From positions 868,001 through 932,000 of the forward strand of contig NZ_JACGWZ010000001.1 in assembly GCF_014137975.1 (NCBI RefSeq): a stretch of DNA of 64,000 bases. Direction: 5' to 3'. The notes below the pieces were generated by a model. It worked only from the letters and a program-made list of their open reading frames with translations, ran no database searches and had not been told where the DNA came from. Every line of letters begins with the position of its first letter. Within the stretch, counting starts at the first letter, position 1. The DNA comes from Halosaccharopolyspora lacisalsi (GTDB lineage: Bacteria > Actinomycetota > Actinomycetes > Mycobacteriales > Pseudonocardiaceae). Shown piece by piece: positions 31,325 through 41,321 of the stretch. Both the position numbers and the translations under genes were made by a program.

Positions 31325-32251
31325 ATGCGCGTGGTCTTCGCCGGTACTCCCGAACCCGCCGTGCCCGCCCTGCGTGCGCTGCTGGACTCGTCGAGACACG
31401 AGGTCGTCGCCGTGGTCACCCGTCCCGACGCGCCCGCGGGCCGGGGTCGCAAGGTGGTGCGTTCCCCCGTCGGAGCCCTGGCCGACGAGCACGGGATCGA
31501 GGTGCTGACGCCCTCTCGTGCCTCGGACCCCGAGTTCCTGGAGCGGCTGAGAGCTCTCGAACCCGACTGCTGCCCGGTCGTGGCCTACGGTGCCCTGCTG
31601 CGGCAGGAGGCCCTGTCGATCCCCCAGCACGGCTGGATCAACCTGCACTTCTCCCTGCTGCCCCACTGGCGGGGAGCGGCACCCGTGCAAGCCGCGATCC
31701 GGCACGGGGACGAGATCACCGGCGCGAGCACCTTCCGAATCGTGCCCGACCTCGACGCGGGGCCGGTCCACGGCGTCGTCACGGAGCCGATCGACGGTAC
31801 CGACACCGCCGGTGCGCTGCTCGGGCGACTCGCGGAGTCCGGATCGCGGTTGCTGGTGGCCACCCTCGACGGCATCGAGGACGGAACCCTCCGCGCCGAG
31901 GAGCAGTCCGCCGACGGGGTCAGCTACGCCCCCAAGGTCACCGTCGACGATGCCAAGGTGGACTTCACCGAACCGGCGCGGGCCGTGGATCGGTTGATCC
32001 GCTCGGTGACCCCGGATCCGGGGGCGTGGTGCTGGTTCCACGGTGAGCGCCTCAAGCTCGGGCCGGTCGAGCCGACCGAGGAAACGGGCTTGGCACCGGG
32101 GGAGATCAGCGTGCAACGGCGTCGTGTGCTCGTCGGCACCGCCACCACGGCGGTTCGACTGGGCGAAGTGCAGGCACGGGGCAAGAAACGTATGGCCGCC
32201 ACGGACTGGGCGCGTGGGATCAGCATTGAGCAAGGAACGGAACTAGCGTGA
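31325..32251 (+). CDS. fmt: Methionyl-tRNA formyltransferase
   Basis: A 308-residue enzyme that formylates initiator Met-tRNA. The N-terminal Rossmann domain has [18 protein letters not shown], the folate-site signature [21 protein letters not shown], and [17 protein letters not shown] with the catalytic aspartate. The C-terminal OB-like tRNA-binding domain spans about residues 205-308. The ATG follows GGAGG by about ten bases. The gene overlaps rsmB by GTGA. Confidence 0.96.
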   Translation: MRVVFAGTPEPAVPALRALLDSSRHEVVAVVTRPDAPAGRGRKVVRSPVGALADEHGIEVLTPSRASDPEFLERLRALEPDCCPVVAYGALLRQEALSIPQHGWINLHFSLLPHWRGAAPVQAAIRHGDEITGASTFRIVPDLDAGPVHGVVTEPIDGTDTAGALLGRLAESGSRLLVATLDGIEDGTLRAEEQSADGVSYAPKVTVDDAKVDFTEPARAVDRLIRSVTPDPGAWCWFHGERLKLGPVEPTEETGLAPGEISVQRRRVLVGTATTAVRLGEVQARGKKRMAATDWARGISIEQGTELA

Positions 32252-33669
32252 ACCAGAACCGGCCCCGAGGAACGTCCCGACCGAACCAGTCGCGTCCACC
32301 GCGGCGGAACAAGGGGCCGTCCCGTCCGCCCGCCGACGACCCCGCCCGTCTCGTCGCGCTGGAAACCCTGCGCGCGGTGCGGGAACGCGACTCCTACGCC
32401 AACCTCGCACTGCCCTCCCTGCTCAGGAAGCACCGCGTCGGAAGCAGGGACGCCGCACTGGCCACCGAGCTCACTTACGGCACCTGCCGGGCGCAGGGCC
32501 TGCTCGACGCGATCGTCGCCGAGTGCAGTGCGCGGCCGCTGGCCGACGTGGACCCGGTGCTGCTCGACGCGCTGCGGCTGGGGGTCTACCAGCTGCTCCG
32601 CACGCGGATCCCGTCCCACGCCGCCGTCGCGGCCACCGTGGATCTCGTGCGCGGTCAGGCCGGATCCAAGCTGGCCGGATTCGCCAACGCCGTGCTGCGC
32701 CACGCCGGGGAGCGCGACGAACAGCAGTGGATCGAGCAGCTCGCCCCCGACCGCGCCACCGATCCGGTCGGGCACCTCGCGCTGCGCTACGCACATCCGC
32801 GTTGGATCGCCCACGCGTTCGCCGACGCGCTGGGGTCCACGGGTGCGGAGCTGGAAGCGGCCCTGGCGGCCGACGACGCGCGCCCGGCGGTGCACCTCAC
32901 GGCGCGGCCCGGCGAGATCAGTGCCGACGAGCTCGCCGCGATCACCGGTGGCGACGTGGCCCCCTACTCGCCCTACGGGGTGCACCTGGAGGCCGGAGCG
33001 GGCGATCCCGGCGAGCTGGAACCCGTGCAGGAGGGCTTCGCCACCGTCCAGGACGAGGGAAGCCAACTCGCCGCGCTGGCCCTGACCAGGGCGGATGTCG
33101 AAGGTTCGGACACCCGCTGGTTGGACCTGTGTGCCGGCCCCGGTGGCAAGGCGAACCTGTTGGGGGCGCTGGTCACCCTCGACGGAGGAACGCTGGACGC
33201 GGTCGAGCAGACGCGGCACCGCGCCGACATGGTGAGCCGGGTGACCTCCGACCTCTCGGTGTCCGTGCACGTCACCGACGGGCGACAGCCGGAGTTGACC
33301 GGTGGCTTCGACCGGGTCCTGGTGGACGCGCCCTGCACGGGACTCGGCGCCCTGCGCCGCAGGCCCGAGGCACGCTGGCGGCGTCAGCCCTCCGACCTCA
33401 CCGACCTGACCCACACGCAGCGCGGACTGCTGCGTTCGGCGGTGGAACTGACCCGCCCCGGCGGAGTGGTGGCCTACGTCGTGTGCTCCCCGCACCTGGC
33501 CGAGACCGTCGACGTCGTCTCCGACGTCCTGAAGAGCACCGGAGCGCGTCAGCTGGACGCCCGGCCCTGCTTCCCGGGGGTCGACGATCTGGGCGAGGGG
33601 CCGAACGTGCAGCTGTGGCCCCACAGCCACGGCACGGACGCCATGTTCTGCGCCCTGCTGCAGGTCTGA
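32248..33669 (+). CDS. rsmB: 16S rRNA (cytosine-967-C5)-methyltransferase
   Basis: A 473-residue RsmB/Fmu enzyme. A basic, disordered head ([19 protein letters not shown]) precedes the NusB-like RNA-binding domain ([20 protein letters not shown], then [13 protein letters not shown]). The C-terminal SAM-dependent methyltransferase has [28 protein letters not shown], the catalytic-cysteine motif [20 protein letters not shown], and a second cysteine in [12 protein letters not shown]. The GTG overlaps the fmt stop. Confidence 0.95.
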   Translation: MNQNRPRGTSRPNQSRPPRRNKGPSRPPADDPARLVALETLRAVRERDSYANLALPSLLRKHRVGSRDAALATELTYGTCRAQGLLDAIVAECSARPLADVDPVLLDALRLGVYQLLRTRIPSHAAVAATVDLVRGQAGSKLAGFANAVLRHAGERDEQQWIEQLAPDRATDPVGHLALRYAHPRWIAHAFADALGSTGAELEAALAADDARPAVHLTARPGEISADELAAITGGDVAPYSPYGVHLEAGAGDPGELEPVQEGFATVQDEGSQLAALALTRADVEGSDTRWLDLCAGPGGKANLLGALVTLDGGTLDAVEQTRHRADMVSRVTSDLSVSVHVTDGRQPELTGGFDRVLVDAPCTGLGALRRRPEARWRRQPSDLTDLTHTQRGLLRSAVELTRPGGVVAYVVCSPHLAETVDVVSDVLKSTGARQLDARPCFPGVDDLGEGPNVQLWPHSHGTDAMFCALLQV

Positions 33670-33704
33670 GAGGCTCGCGGAACAGTCGGCGCGAGGAGGT
33701 AATG

Positions 33705-34121
33705 ATGTCGTCCACTCCTGTGGAGGTGCGGCGTACCGGGCAGCGGAGCTTCACCGCGACCAACGGGCGCGGTGGAGAAGTGGAGATCGGCACGGACGGG
33801 GCCCCGGACTCGTTCACGCCCGGTGAGCTACTGCTGGCCGCGATCGCCGGCTGCTCGGCGGTGACCGCCGAGCAGCTGCTGACCCGCAGGCTCGGGGAGG
33901 ACGCCGCGGTGACGGTCCACGCCGACCGTGACAAGGACCCCGAGGACGCGCACCGGTTCTCCGCGGTGCGGGCCGCTTTCGACGTCGACCTCGCGGCGTT
34001 GACCGACACCGAGCACCGGGAGAAACTGGTCGAGGTCGTCCAGCGCGCCGTCGAGCAGCAGTGCACCGTCAGCCGCAGTGTCGAACGGGGGACCCCTGTC
34101 GATGTCTCCTTCAACCGCTGA
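33705..34121 (+). CDS. OsmC/Ohr-family peroxidase-like protein
   Basis: A 138-residue OsmC-fold protein. The two redox cysteines expected in this family are present: Cys50 in AIAGCSAVTAEQLL and Cys120 in VEQQCTVSRS, with the characteristic SFTPGELLLAAIAGC lead-in. Proteins with this pair reduce organic hydroperoxides. ATG 33705 is chosen over ATG 33702 because AGGAGG then has correct spacing. The 3' end overlaps the deaminase gene by 20 bases, suggesting co-translation. Confidence 0.88.
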   Translation: MSSTPVEVRRTGQRSFTATNGRGGEVEIGTDGAPDSFTPGELLLAAIAGCSAVTAEQLLTRRLGEDAAVTVHADRDKDPEDAHRFSAVRAAFDVDLAALTDTEHREKLVEVVQRAVEQQCTVSRSVERGTPVDVSFNR

Positions 34122-34581
34122 TAGCACCGGGGACACGCCCCGCTACCGCGAGTGGTTGTCCGTGGCGCTCGACGAGGCGCGGGCGGGCGCGGCCGAGGGC
34201 GGAGTCCCGATAGGGGCGGCGCTGATCGACGAGGACGGGCGGGTACTCGGTCGCGGGCACAACCGCCGCGTCCAGGACGACGATCCCTCGGCGCACGGTG
34301 AGACGACGGCCTTCCGCGCCGCCGGACGTCAGCGCTCCTACCACCGGACCACGATGGTGACCACGCTCTCGCCCTGCTGGTACTGCAGTGGCCTGGTGCG
34401 CCAGTTCGGCATCGGCCGGGTCGTCATCGGCGACACCCGCACCTTCCACGGTGCCCACGACTGGTTGGTCGAGCACGGTGTCGAGGTCGTCGTGCTCGAC
34501 GACCCCGACTGCGCGCGCCTGATGACCGAGTTCGTCGACGCGCACCCCGACCTGTGGCACGAGGACGTCGGCGCGGAGTAA
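34102..34581 (+). CDS. Cytosine deaminase, yeast Fcy1-like (zinc CDA fold)
   Basis: A 159-residue zinc deaminase. The metal ligands and proton shuttle are H65-G-E67 in SAHGETTAF and P91-C-W-Y-C95 in TLSPCWYCSGLV. It resembles yeast cytosine deaminase along its whole length as I recall that sequence, including EGGVPIGAALID, LGRGHNRR and the C-terminal DPDCARLMTEFVDAHPDLWHEDVG, rather than TadA or bacterial CodA. The likely reaction is cytosine to uracil; isocytosine or related bases are possible. ATG 34102 follows GGGGGA and lies inside the end of the OsmC gene. A permease gene follows, but that family usually carries amino acids. Confidence 0.85.
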   Translation: MSPSTADSTGDTPRYREWLSVALDEARAGAAEGGVPIGAALIDEDGRVLGRGHNRRVQDDDPSAHGETTAFRAAGRQRSYHRTTMVTTLSPCWYCSGLVRQFGIGRVVIGDTRTFHGAHDWLVEHGVEVVVLDDPDCARLMTEFVDAHPDLWHEDVGAE

Positions 34582-34748
34582 CCGGCTCACGTGGTGGGTC
34601 GCGGCCGTGTCCCGTACACGGGAGCGGAGCACGGTGACTCGGGCTGCTCCACGTGGTCGAACTTCGTCGGGCAAGGCGTTCGAGGCCGGATGATCCGGCA
34701 TCGTAGGGTTTCTCGCGGTTGTGCTCGAACGGAGAGGGGCGGCGCGCG

Positions 34749-36131
34749 ATGGTGGACCAGCTGGAGGAGCCCGGGAGCGGGCTGCGTCGGGACCTCAGCG
34801 GCCGCCAGGTCGGCATGATCGCGCTCGGCGGTGCGATCGGCACGGGGCTGTTCCTGGGGTCGGGGCTGGCGATCTCGACCGCCGGTCCGGCGGTGATCAT
34901 CGCCTACGCGGTCGCGGCCCTGGTGGCCCTGGCACTGGCCTACGCGCTGGCCGAGATGATGGTGGTGCATCCCGAGGCCGGGGGATTCGGCGCCGTCGCG
35001 CACCGCTACCTCGGCGGCCTCGCCGGGTTCGTGCAGCGCTGGATCTACTGGGCGGCCCAGGTCGTCAACATCGGCAGCGAGGTGGTCGCGGCCGGGATCT
35101 ACTTCCGGTTCTGGTATCCCCAGGTGCCGCTGTGGATGCCGGTGGTGGTCTTCGCGGTGGTCATGCTGCTGGTCAACGCCGCAGCGGTGCGCTACTTCGG
35201 CGAGTTCGAGTACTGGTTCGCCATGATCAAGGTCGTGACCATCGTGGTGTTCGTCCTGCTGGGCCTGACCTACATCTTCGTGGGCCTGCCCGGCCGGGAG
35301 GCCACCGGGGTCGAGGCGCTGACCGCCCACGGCGGTTTCCTGCCCAACGGTCTCGGTGCGGTGTGGATGGCCCTGACGGTGGTCACCTTCTCCTACCTGG
35401 GCACCGAGGCCGTCTCGGTCACGGCCTCGGAGTCGCGCAACCCCCGCCGCGACGTCCCGCGCGCCGCGCGCAGCATGGTGCTGCGGCTGGCGCTGTTCTA
35501 CATCCTCGGGATGCTGGTGATCGTGACGATCCTGCCGTGGACGCAGGTCTCCGGCGGTGACGACGTGGCGCAGAGCCCCTTCGTGCGGCTGTTCGCGCTG
35601 GCCGGCATTCCCGCCGCCGCGGGAATCATGAACTTCGTGGTCCTCACGGCCGCGCTCTCGGCGATGAACACGAACCTCTACGTCACCGCCCGCATGACCT
35701 ACTCGCTGGCCCAGGACGGTTACGCCCCCCGGTGGTTCACCGGCCTCAGCCGCAACGGCACACCCCGGCGTGCGCTGCTGCTGTCGACGTGCGGGCTGGT
35801 GCTGGCGGTCTTCGTCTCGGTGTTCGCACCGAACACCGCCTTCCCGCTGCTGCTCGGGCTGGCCCTGTTCGGGGCGCTGCTGACCTGGCTGATCGTCTTC
35901 GCCAGTCAGCTCGCGTTCCGGCGCAGCCGCGGCGAGCAGGGCCTGCCGCCCTCGCCGGTGCGGCTTCCCGGTGCGCCGGTGACCACGGTGCTGGCGATGT
36001 TGTTCACCGCCGCCGTCCTGCTGACCACGCCGTTCACCGAGCAGTTCAGCACAGCCTGGAAGGCGGGCGCACCGTTCCTGGTCCTGCTCGTGATCGCCTA
36101 CTACCTGGTGCGCCGCCGCGCGAGCCGGTGA
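34749..36131 (+). CDS. Amino acid permease, APC superfamily (AAT family)
   Basis: A 460-residue transporter with twelve predicted helices. The first helix motif [19 protein letters not shown] and the consensus [20 protein letters not shown] are hallmarks of the AAT branch (GabP/AroP/LysP-like). [17 protein letters not shown] after helix six and [24 protein letters not shown] in helix eight also fit. ATG 34749 follows GGAGAGG at a somewhat long distance. It lies 167 bases after the cytosine deaminase gene; the interval has small hairpins (for example 34602-34618). Substrate is not evident from sequence. Confidence 0.88.
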   Translation: MVDQLEEPGSGLRRDLSGRQVGMIALGGAIGTGLFLGSGLAISTAGPAVIIAYAVAALVALALAYALAEMMVVHPEAGGFGAVAHRYLGGLAGFVQRWIYWAAQVVNIGSEVVAAGIYFRFWYPQVPLWMPVVVFAVVMLLVNAAAVRYFGEFEYWFAMIKVVTIVVFVLLGLTYIFVGLPGREATGVEALTAHGGFLPNGLGAVWMALTVVTFSYLGTEAVSVTASESRNPRRDVPRAARSMVLRLALFYILGMLVIVTILPWTQVSGGDDVAQSPFVRLFALAGIPAAAGIMNFVVLTAALSAMNTNLYVTARMTYSLAQDGYAPRWFTGLSRNGTPRRALLLSTCGLVLAVFVSVFAPNTAFPLLLGLALFGALLTWLIVFASQLAFRRSRGEQGLPPSPVRLPGAPVTTVLAMLFTAAVLLTTPFTEQFSTAWKAGAPFLVLLVIAYYLVRRRASR

Positions 36132-36304
36132 CGCTGTCCCGCACCATGCTCTCACCGAGCGATCGGCAGGAAGCCCGACGACGTAGCCAGGCGCACGACG
36201 AGTGGTCGTCGACCCGACCGGACATCGCCGACCTGCTCGACGGGCAGGACCGCCTCGCCGATCGACGGGATCAGCCACTCGGCGGAGCGGTACGGGGCCG
36301 GCGT

Positions 36305-36310
36305 TACACT
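36305..36310 (+). promoter_or_regulatory. -10 element of an apparently leaderless rpe promoter
   Basis: TACACT fits TANNNT and ends six bases before the rpe GTG. No ribosome-binding site lies between, so the transcript may start at or next to the GTG and carry the riboflavin genes behind rpe. Confidence 0.5.
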
Positions 36311-36316
36311 CCGTGT

Positions 36317-37009
36317 GTGTCGAATCAGCCGCTGATCGCGCCGTCCCTGCTCTCCGCCGACTTCGCCCGGCTCGCCGACGAGATGGCCGCCGTGGGCGGC
36401 GATTCGGGCGGAGGTGCGGACTGGCTGCACGTCGATGTCATGGACGCGCACTTCGTTCCGAACCTGACCCTGGGCCTGCCGGTGGTGCAGTCGCTGCAGA
36501 AGTCCACCGACATCCCGCTGGACTGCCACCTCATGATCGACGACCCGGACCGCTGGGCCGTCGGCTACGCCGAGGCGGGCGTCCACAACGTCACCGTGCA
36601 CGCGGAGGCCGCCGACGAGCCGGTCGGCCTGGCCAAGAACCTGCGTGCGGCCGGGGCCAAGGCCGGCCTGTCGATCAAGCCGAACACTCCGCTGGAGCCC
36701 TACACCGACGTGCTCAAGCACTACGACACGCTGCTGGTGATGTCGGTGGAACCCGGCTTCGGCGGGCAGAAGTTCATCGGCGAGGTGCTCGAGAAGACGC
36801 GCCGGGCGCGCCGGATGGTCGACACCGGCCACCTCAACCTCGTGGTCGAGATCGACGGCGGCATCAACACCGAGACCATCGAGCAGGCCGCCGAGGCGGG
36901 CGTGGACTGCTTCGTGGCTGGATCGGCCGTCTACGGTGCCGAGGACCCCGCCCGCGCGGTCGAGGGACTGCGCAGCCAGGCGATCAACGCCGCGCACGCC
37001 CGGCAGTGA
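36317..37009 (+). CDS. rpe: Ribulose-phosphate 3-epimerase
   Basis: A 230-residue TIM-barrel enzyme of the pentose phosphate pathway, supplying ribulose 5-phosphate, which is also the precursor used by RibB. Motifs are [32 protein letters not shown] (metal-binding histidine and catalytic aspartate), [25 protein letters not shown] and [15 protein letters not shown] 36317 gives the standard N-terminus. The gene overlaps the start of ribD. Confidence 0.96.
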   Translation: MSNQPLIAPSLLSADFARLADEMAAVGGDSGGGADWLHVDVMDAHFVPNLTLGLPVVQSLQKSTDIPLDCHLMIDDPDRWAVGYAEAGVHNVTVHAEAADEPVGLAKNLRAAGAKAGLSIKPNTPLEPYTDVLKHYDTLLVMSVEPGFGGQKFIGEVLEKTRRARRMVDTGHLNLVVEIDGGINTETIEQAAEAGVDCFVAGSAVYGAEDPARAVEGLRSQAINAAHARQ

Positions 37010-38049
37010 CGTCGATGGGTCATCAGCGGTCCGCCCCCGCGGTCTCGGCGGCGATGCACACGGCGATGTCGGCCGCCGGTGAGGTGCGGGGGACGACGAG
37101 CCCGAACCCGCCGGTGGGGTGTGTGATCCTCGATTCCGCCGGTGAGGTCGCCGGGGTGGGAGCGACGCGCCCTCCCGGGGGAGATCACGCCGAGGTCGTG
37201 GCCCTGCGCACCGCCGGGGAGCGTGCCGCGGGTGGCACGGCGGTGGTGACCCTGGAGCCCTGTGCCCACACGGGGAGGACGGGTCCCTGCGCGGTGGCGC
37301 TGCGCGACGCGGGTGTGGCCCGTGTGGTGTATGCGGTGGCCGATCCGAACCCGCCGGCCTCCGGCGGAGCCGAGATCCTGCGCGCGGCGGGTGTCGAGGT
37401 CGAGGGCGGTCTGCTGGAGGAGGAAGTCGTGGCGGGACCGTTGCGGGCCTGGTCGCACTTCGCGCGCACGGGCCGTCCGCACGTCACCTGGAAGTACGCG
37501 GCCACGTTGGACGGGCGTTCGGCGGCGGCCGACGGAACCAGCCGGTGGATCAGCTCGCCGGAGTCGCGGGACGAGGTGCACGCGCTGCGTCGGCACTGTG
37601 ACGCGATCGTGGCCGGCACCGGCACCGTGGCCGCCGACGATCCGCACCTGACCGCGCGGGACCCCGACGGGGCCCCGGCCGCGCACCAGCCGCTGCGGGT
37701 GGTCGTCGGCGACCGGGCCCTGCCGGAGGGGGCACGAGTGCTGGATGCCGCCGCCGAGACCCTGCGGCTGCCCGGCGGCGACGTCGACGCGGCGCTGGCG
37801 GCGCTGGCCGCCCGCGGCGTGGTCGACGTGCTGCTGGAGGGCGGGCCGAGCCTGGCCGGGGCGTTCTGGGCGGCCGGTCGCGTCGACCGGGTGCTGGCCT
37901 ACGTCGCCCCGACGCTGCTGGGATCGGGACCGGCGGCGCTGGCCGACGCGGGAGTGTCGAGCCTCTCGCAAGCCTGGCGCCTCGACATCGAACAGACCAC
38001 CATGAGCGGCACGGACATCCGCATCAGCGCCGTCCCGCGCGGGCGATAG
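37006..38049 (+). CDS. ribD: Bifunctional riboflavin deaminase/reductase RibD (RibG)
   Basis: A 347-residue fusion for the second and third steps of riboflavin synthesis. The N-terminal deaminase has the zinc motif DHAEVVAL and [17 protein letters not shown]. The C-terminal reductase begins [21 protein letters not shown] and has [21 protein letters not shown] and [17 protein letters not shown] 37006 overlaps the rpe stop (GTGA); ATG 37015 is an alternative and neither has a good ribosome-binding site. No FMN riboswitch is seen in front of the operon. Confidence 0.94.
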   Translation: MTSMGHQRSAPAVSAAMHTAMSAAGEVRGTTSPNPPVGCVILDSAGEVAGVGATRPPGGDHAEVVALRTAGERAAGGTAVVTLEPCAHTGRTGPCAVALRDAGVARVVYAVADPNPPASGGAEILRAAGVEVEGGLLEEEVVAGPLRAWSHFARTGRPHVTWKYAATLDGRSAAADGTSRWISSPESRDEVHALRRHCDAIVAGTGTVAADDPHLTARDPDGAPAAHQPLRVVVGDRALPEGARVLDAAAETLRLPGGDVDAALAALAARGVVDVLLEGGPSLAGAFWAAGRVDRVLAYVAPTLLGSGPAALADAGVSSLSQAWRLDIEQTTMSGTDIRISAVPRGR

Positions 38050-38059
38050 GAGGAAGCCG

Positions 38060-38719
38060 GTGTTCACCGGGATCGTCGAGGAACTCGGCACCATCGTCTC
38101 GATCGACTCCGGGGCCGACGGTGCCCGGTTGACCGTGGCCGGACCCGTGGTGACCACGGACGCTCGTCACGGTGACTCCATCGCCGTCAGCGGGGTGTGC
38201 CTGACGGTCGTGGAGGTGGTCGAGGACCGGTTCAGCGTGGACGTGGTCACCGAGACGCTGCGCCGCTCGGCGCTCGGCGAGCTGGCCACGGGAGACCGGA
38301 TCAACCTCGAACGGGCCATGGCCCTCGGCGACCGGCTCGGTGGTCACATCGTGCAGGGGCACGTGGACGGCACCGGTCGCGTACTGGGGTCGGATGCCGG
38401 CGGGCTGACCCGGTTCGAGCTCCCGTCCGCGCTGTCGCGGTACCTGGTGGAGAAGGGATCGATCACCGTGGACGGAGTGTCGCTGACCGTGGTGGACTGT
38501 CCGCCGGGCGAGTTCTCCGTCGCGCTGATCCCCACCACCGCGGAGTTGACCACCCTGGGGCGCAGATCAGCCGGTGACGCGGTCAATATCGAGGTGGACG
38601 CGCTGGCCAAGCACGTCGAACGGCTGCTGGACCCGCAGGTGCGGCACCTCACCCGTGGTCACGAGCCGTGGTCGGGGGACAATGAGGTAGGTGGGGTCGG
38701 CGACGGTCCGGCCAGGTGA
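38060..38719 (+). CDS. ribE: Riboflavin synthase alpha chain
   Basis: A 219-residue enzyme that dismutates two lumazines to riboflavin. It has the two tandem lumazine-binding barrels of the family: FTGIVEELGTIVSI with GDSIAVSGVCLTVV, then GGHIVQGHVDGTG with GSITVDGVSLTVVD. The GTG follows AGGAGG closely. It is called ribC in mycobacterial nomenclature. The last 20 residues are a non-conserved tail. Confidence 0.95.
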   Translation: MFTGIVEELGTIVSIDSGADGARLTVAGPVVTTDARHGDSIAVSGVCLTVVEVVEDRFSVDVVTETLRRSALGELATGDRINLERAMALGDRLGGHIVQGHVDGTGRVLGSDAGGLTRFELPSALSRYLVEKGSITVDGVSLTVVDCPPGEFSVALIPTTAELTTLGRRSAGDAVNIEVDALAKHVERLLDPQVRHLTRGHEPWSGDNEVGGVGDGPAR

Positions 38720-38756
38720 GCCAGGTGAATTCTCGGCACGGTAGGGGCGCGACAAG

Positions 38757-40025
38757 GTGAGCACCGCAGCATTCGACGACATCGAGCACGCACTGGCCCA
38801 GATCGCGGCCGGGCGACCGGTGATCGTCGTCGATGACGAGGACCGCGAGAACGAGGGCGACCTGATCTTCGCGGCGGAGAGGGCCACGCCGGAGATGGTG
38901 GCGTTCATGGTGCGCTACACCTCGGGATACATCTGCGTCGCGCTCACCGGTGAGGACTGCGACCGGCTCGACCTGCCCCCGATGTATCACGCCAACCAGG
39001 ACCTGCGTGGCACGGCCTACACCGTGACCGTGGACGCGGCCAGCGGCGTGACCACGGGTATCTCTGCCGCCGACCGCGCGCGCACGATCAACGTGCTTGC
39101 CGACGCGGACAGCGCCGCCTCCGACCTGAACCGCCCCGGACACGTCGTCCCGCTGCGCGGCCAGACCGGTGGGGTGCTGCGCCGCGCCGGGCACACCGAG
39201 GCCTCGGTGGACCTGGCCCGACTCGCCGGACTGCGCCCGGCGGGAGCGCTGTGCGAGATCGTCAGCGAGAAGAGCGAGGGCGAGATGGCCCGTCGCGACG
39301 AGCTGGAGGTCTTCGCCGCCGACCACGACCTCGCGCTGATCACGATCGCCGACCTGATCGCCTACCGGCGCCGGTTCGAGCGGCAGGTCGAGCGGGTCGC
39401 CGAGGCGCGCATCCCCACGGCGCACGGGACGTTCCGCACGGTCGGCTACGACAGCCTGCTCGACGGCATCGAGCACCTGGCCCTGGTCTACGGCGACATC
39501 GGCGACGGCGAGGACATCCTGGTCCGGGTGCACTCCGAATGCCTGACCGGTGACGTGCTGGGATCCCTGCGCTGCGACTGCGGTCCGCAGCTGGACGCGT
39601 CACTGGCCAAGGTCGCCGATGCCGGCAGGGGAGTCGTGCTCTACATGCGCGGTCACGAGGGGCGCGGTATCGGGCTGATGCACAAGTTGCAGGCCTACCA
39701 GCTCCAGGACGACGGAGCCGACACCGTCGACGCCAACCTGGAACTGGGCATGGCCGTGGACGGACGGGACTACGGGCAGGGCGCCCAGATCCTCTACGAC
39801 CTCGGGGTGCGCTCGATGCGGCTGCTGACCAACAACCCGGACAAGCGCGTCGGGTTGGAAAGCTACGGGCTGCGTATCGTGGGTCGGGAACCGCTGCCGA
39901 TCCGGCCGAACCCGGAGAACCTGCGCTACCTGCAGACCAAGCGGGACCGAATGGGCCACGACCTCACCGATCTCGACGACGGTGAGGACTCCTCGATCGG
40001 CGACGGCTCGGAGGTGACGGCATGA
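38757..40025 (+). CDS. ribBA: Bifunctional DHBP synthase / GTP cyclohydrolase II
   Basis: A 422-residue fusion. The N-terminal RibB half, making 3,4-dihydroxy-2-butanone 4-phosphate, has [17 protein letters not shown] and [25 protein letters not shown]. The C-terminal RibA half, opening GTP, has [20 protein letters not shown] (zinc cysteines), [19 protein letters not shown] and [14 protein letters not shown], ending LLTNNPDKR. The GTG lies 37 bases after ribE and the ATGA overlap links it to ribH. Confidence 0.96.
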   Translation: MSTAAFDDIEHALAQIAAGRPVIVVDDEDRENEGDLIFAAERATPEMVAFMVRYTSGYICVALTGEDCDRLDLPPMYHANQDLRGTAYTVTVDAASGVTTGISAADRARTINVLADADSAASDLNRPGHVVPLRGQTGGVLRRAGHTEASVDLARLAGLRPAGALCEIVSEKSEGEMARRDELEVFAADHDLALITIADLIAYRRRFERQVERVAEARIPTAHGTFRTVGYDSLLDGIEHLALVYGDIGDGEDILVRVHSECLTGDVLGSLRCDCGPQLDASLAKVADAGRGVVLYMRGHEGRGIGLMHKLQAYQLQDDGADTVDANLELGMAVDGRDYGQGAQILYDLGVRSMRLLTNNPDKRVGLESYGLRIVGREPLPIRPNPENLRYLQTKRDRMGHDLTDLDDGEDSSIGDGSEVTA

Positions 40026-40519
40026 GCGGTGAGGGACGTCCTGCGGTGGAGGTGCCGAGGGCCGGCGATCTGCGGCTGGGTATCGCCGCGATCCGCTGGC
40101 ACGCCGACATCGTGGACACGATGCTGGAGAACGCGCGGGCCGCCGCGACCGAGGCGGGCATCGCCGAGCCGACGGTGGTGCGGGTCCCCGGCTCCGTGGA
40201 GCTGCCGGTGGTCTGCCAGCAGTTGGCGCACCAGCACGACGCCGTGGTGGCGCTGGGAGTGGTCGTCCGGGGCGGCACGCCGCACTTCGAGTACGTCTGC
40301 GAGTCGGTGACCAGCGGACTGACCAGGGTGACGCTGGACGAGTCCACGGCTGTGGGCAACGGCGTGCTGACCTGCGACACCGAGCAGCAGGCGCGGGAGC
40401 GCGCCGGTTTCGACGGGTCCGCGGAGGACAAGGGCAGGGAAGCCACCGCCGCGGCGCTGGACACCGCTCTGGTCCTGCGCGAGCTGCGTGGGTGGAGCAA
40501 CGAGCAGGGTTTTCTCTGA
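40022..40519 (+). CDS. ribH: Lumazine synthase (6,7-dimethyl-8-ribityllumazine synthase)
   Basis: A 165-residue enzyme condensing the RibA/D pyrimidine with the RibB product. [63 protein letters not shown] (catalytic histidine) and PVGNGVLT-like [20 protein letters not shown] match the family. It overlaps ribBA by ATGA and completes the riboflavin operon. Confidence 0.96.
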   Translation: MSGEGRPAVEVPRAGDLRLGIAAIRWHADIVDTMLENARAAATEAGIAEPTVVRVPGSVELPVVCQQLAHQHDAVVALGVVVRGGTPHFEYVCESVTSGLTRVTLDESTAVGNGVLTCDTEQQARERAGFDGSAEDKGREATAAALDTALVLRELRGWSNEQGFL

Positions 40520-40610
40520 GAATGTCACCACGGATCGACGGAGCGGGTCGGCCTGCTCGGGCCGCTCGTCCGAGTGAAAGCCGACGGCCCCTCGAAAGGA
40601 CCCTCGTTTC

Positions 40611-41069
40611 ATGAGCACGCGCGCCGCCGAGTCGACCGTGACGGTGCGGCCCCACAAGGTTCGCCTGGTCGCGATCCCGTCCGCCGTGACGGTGGTCGTC
40701 ATCTGCGTCGTGGCCGCCGTTTTCCTGCGCAGCACACCGACCGGCGTGCTGTTCCGGATTTCCGACCAGATCGCCATGGTCGGCATCGGCGTGGTGCTGG
40801 CCGGGTTGATCCTGCTGGTGACCCGTCCCCGGCTGCGGGCCGACGAGGACGGAGTCGAGATCCGCAACGCCGTGATGACCTACCGGTACCCGTGGTCGAT
40901 GGTGCTCGCGGTCAGCTTCCCCGACGGGGCCGCGTGGGCGCGGGTCGAGCTGCCCGAGGACGAGAACACCCCGATCATGGCGATTCAGGCCGCCGACGGA
41001 GCCCGCGCGGTGCAGGCGATGCGAGAGTTGCGAGACCTGCGCCGCCGCATCGGCCACCTGGAGGGATAG
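40611..41069 (+). CDS. Membrane protein with PH-like domain (Rv1417-like)
   Basis: A 152-residue protein with two N-terminal membrane helices (VRLVAIPSAVTVVVICVVAAVFL and IAMVGIGVVLAGLILLVT) followed by a short PH-like beta domain (RLRADEDGVEIRNAVMTYRYPWSMVLAVSFPDG). It occupies the same place after ribH as Rv1417 in M. tuberculosis. The ATG follows AAAGGA by several bases. Function is unknown; the conserved linkage with riboflavin genes is the main clue. Confidence 0.85.
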   Translation: MSTRAAESTVTVRPHKVRLVAIPSAVTVVVICVVAAVFLRSTPTGVLFRISDQIAMVGIGVVLAGLILLVTRPRLRADEDGVEIRNAVMTYRYPWSMVLAVSFPDGAAWARVELPEDENTPIMAIQAADGARAVQAMRELRDLRRRIGHLEG

Positions 41070-41101
41070 AGGGGCCGCTTGCCCTGCGTAGTGGGGCGGG
41101 C

Positions 41102-41298
41102 GGGGGAACCTCAGACGCCGTCTCGCTCCGGGATTCGCCACATCGAGTGGGTACTTGCGCCCGCCCGTAACCCGGCCACCGCCCCCCGACGGAGGCGCTG
41201 CGCGCCGCGGCGTCTCCGTCGGGCTGTCCTCGCGAGACGACGTCTGAGACCCCCGGCGGGTCGGCCTGCGTACTTGGTGGCAAGCGGCTCCGCCGCTT
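41102..41298. repeat. Dispersed intergenic element family 2, long copy
   Basis: Starts GGGGGAACCTCAGACG. Inverted repeats CTCAGACGCCGTCTCG (41110-41125) and CGAGACGACGTCTGAG (41233-41248) match at 15 of 16 positions. Inside is a second hairpin with the arms CCCGACGGAG and CTCCGTCGGG (about 41187-41225). The element ends with a small terminator-like hairpin at 41282-41298 (AAGCGGC-TCC-GCCGCTT). A shorter homologous copy lies at 49688-49829. It fills the interval between the PH-like gene and the converging MFS gene. Confidence 0.8.
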
Positions 41299-41321
41299 TC
41301 TCAAGAGAATCAGGCACGGCC

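Noticed and set aside
36132-36316. An FMN riboswitch before the riboflavin operon
   Set aside because: No RFN-element sequence is visible here or before ribD or ribE; the genes follow rpe with overlaps or short gaps.
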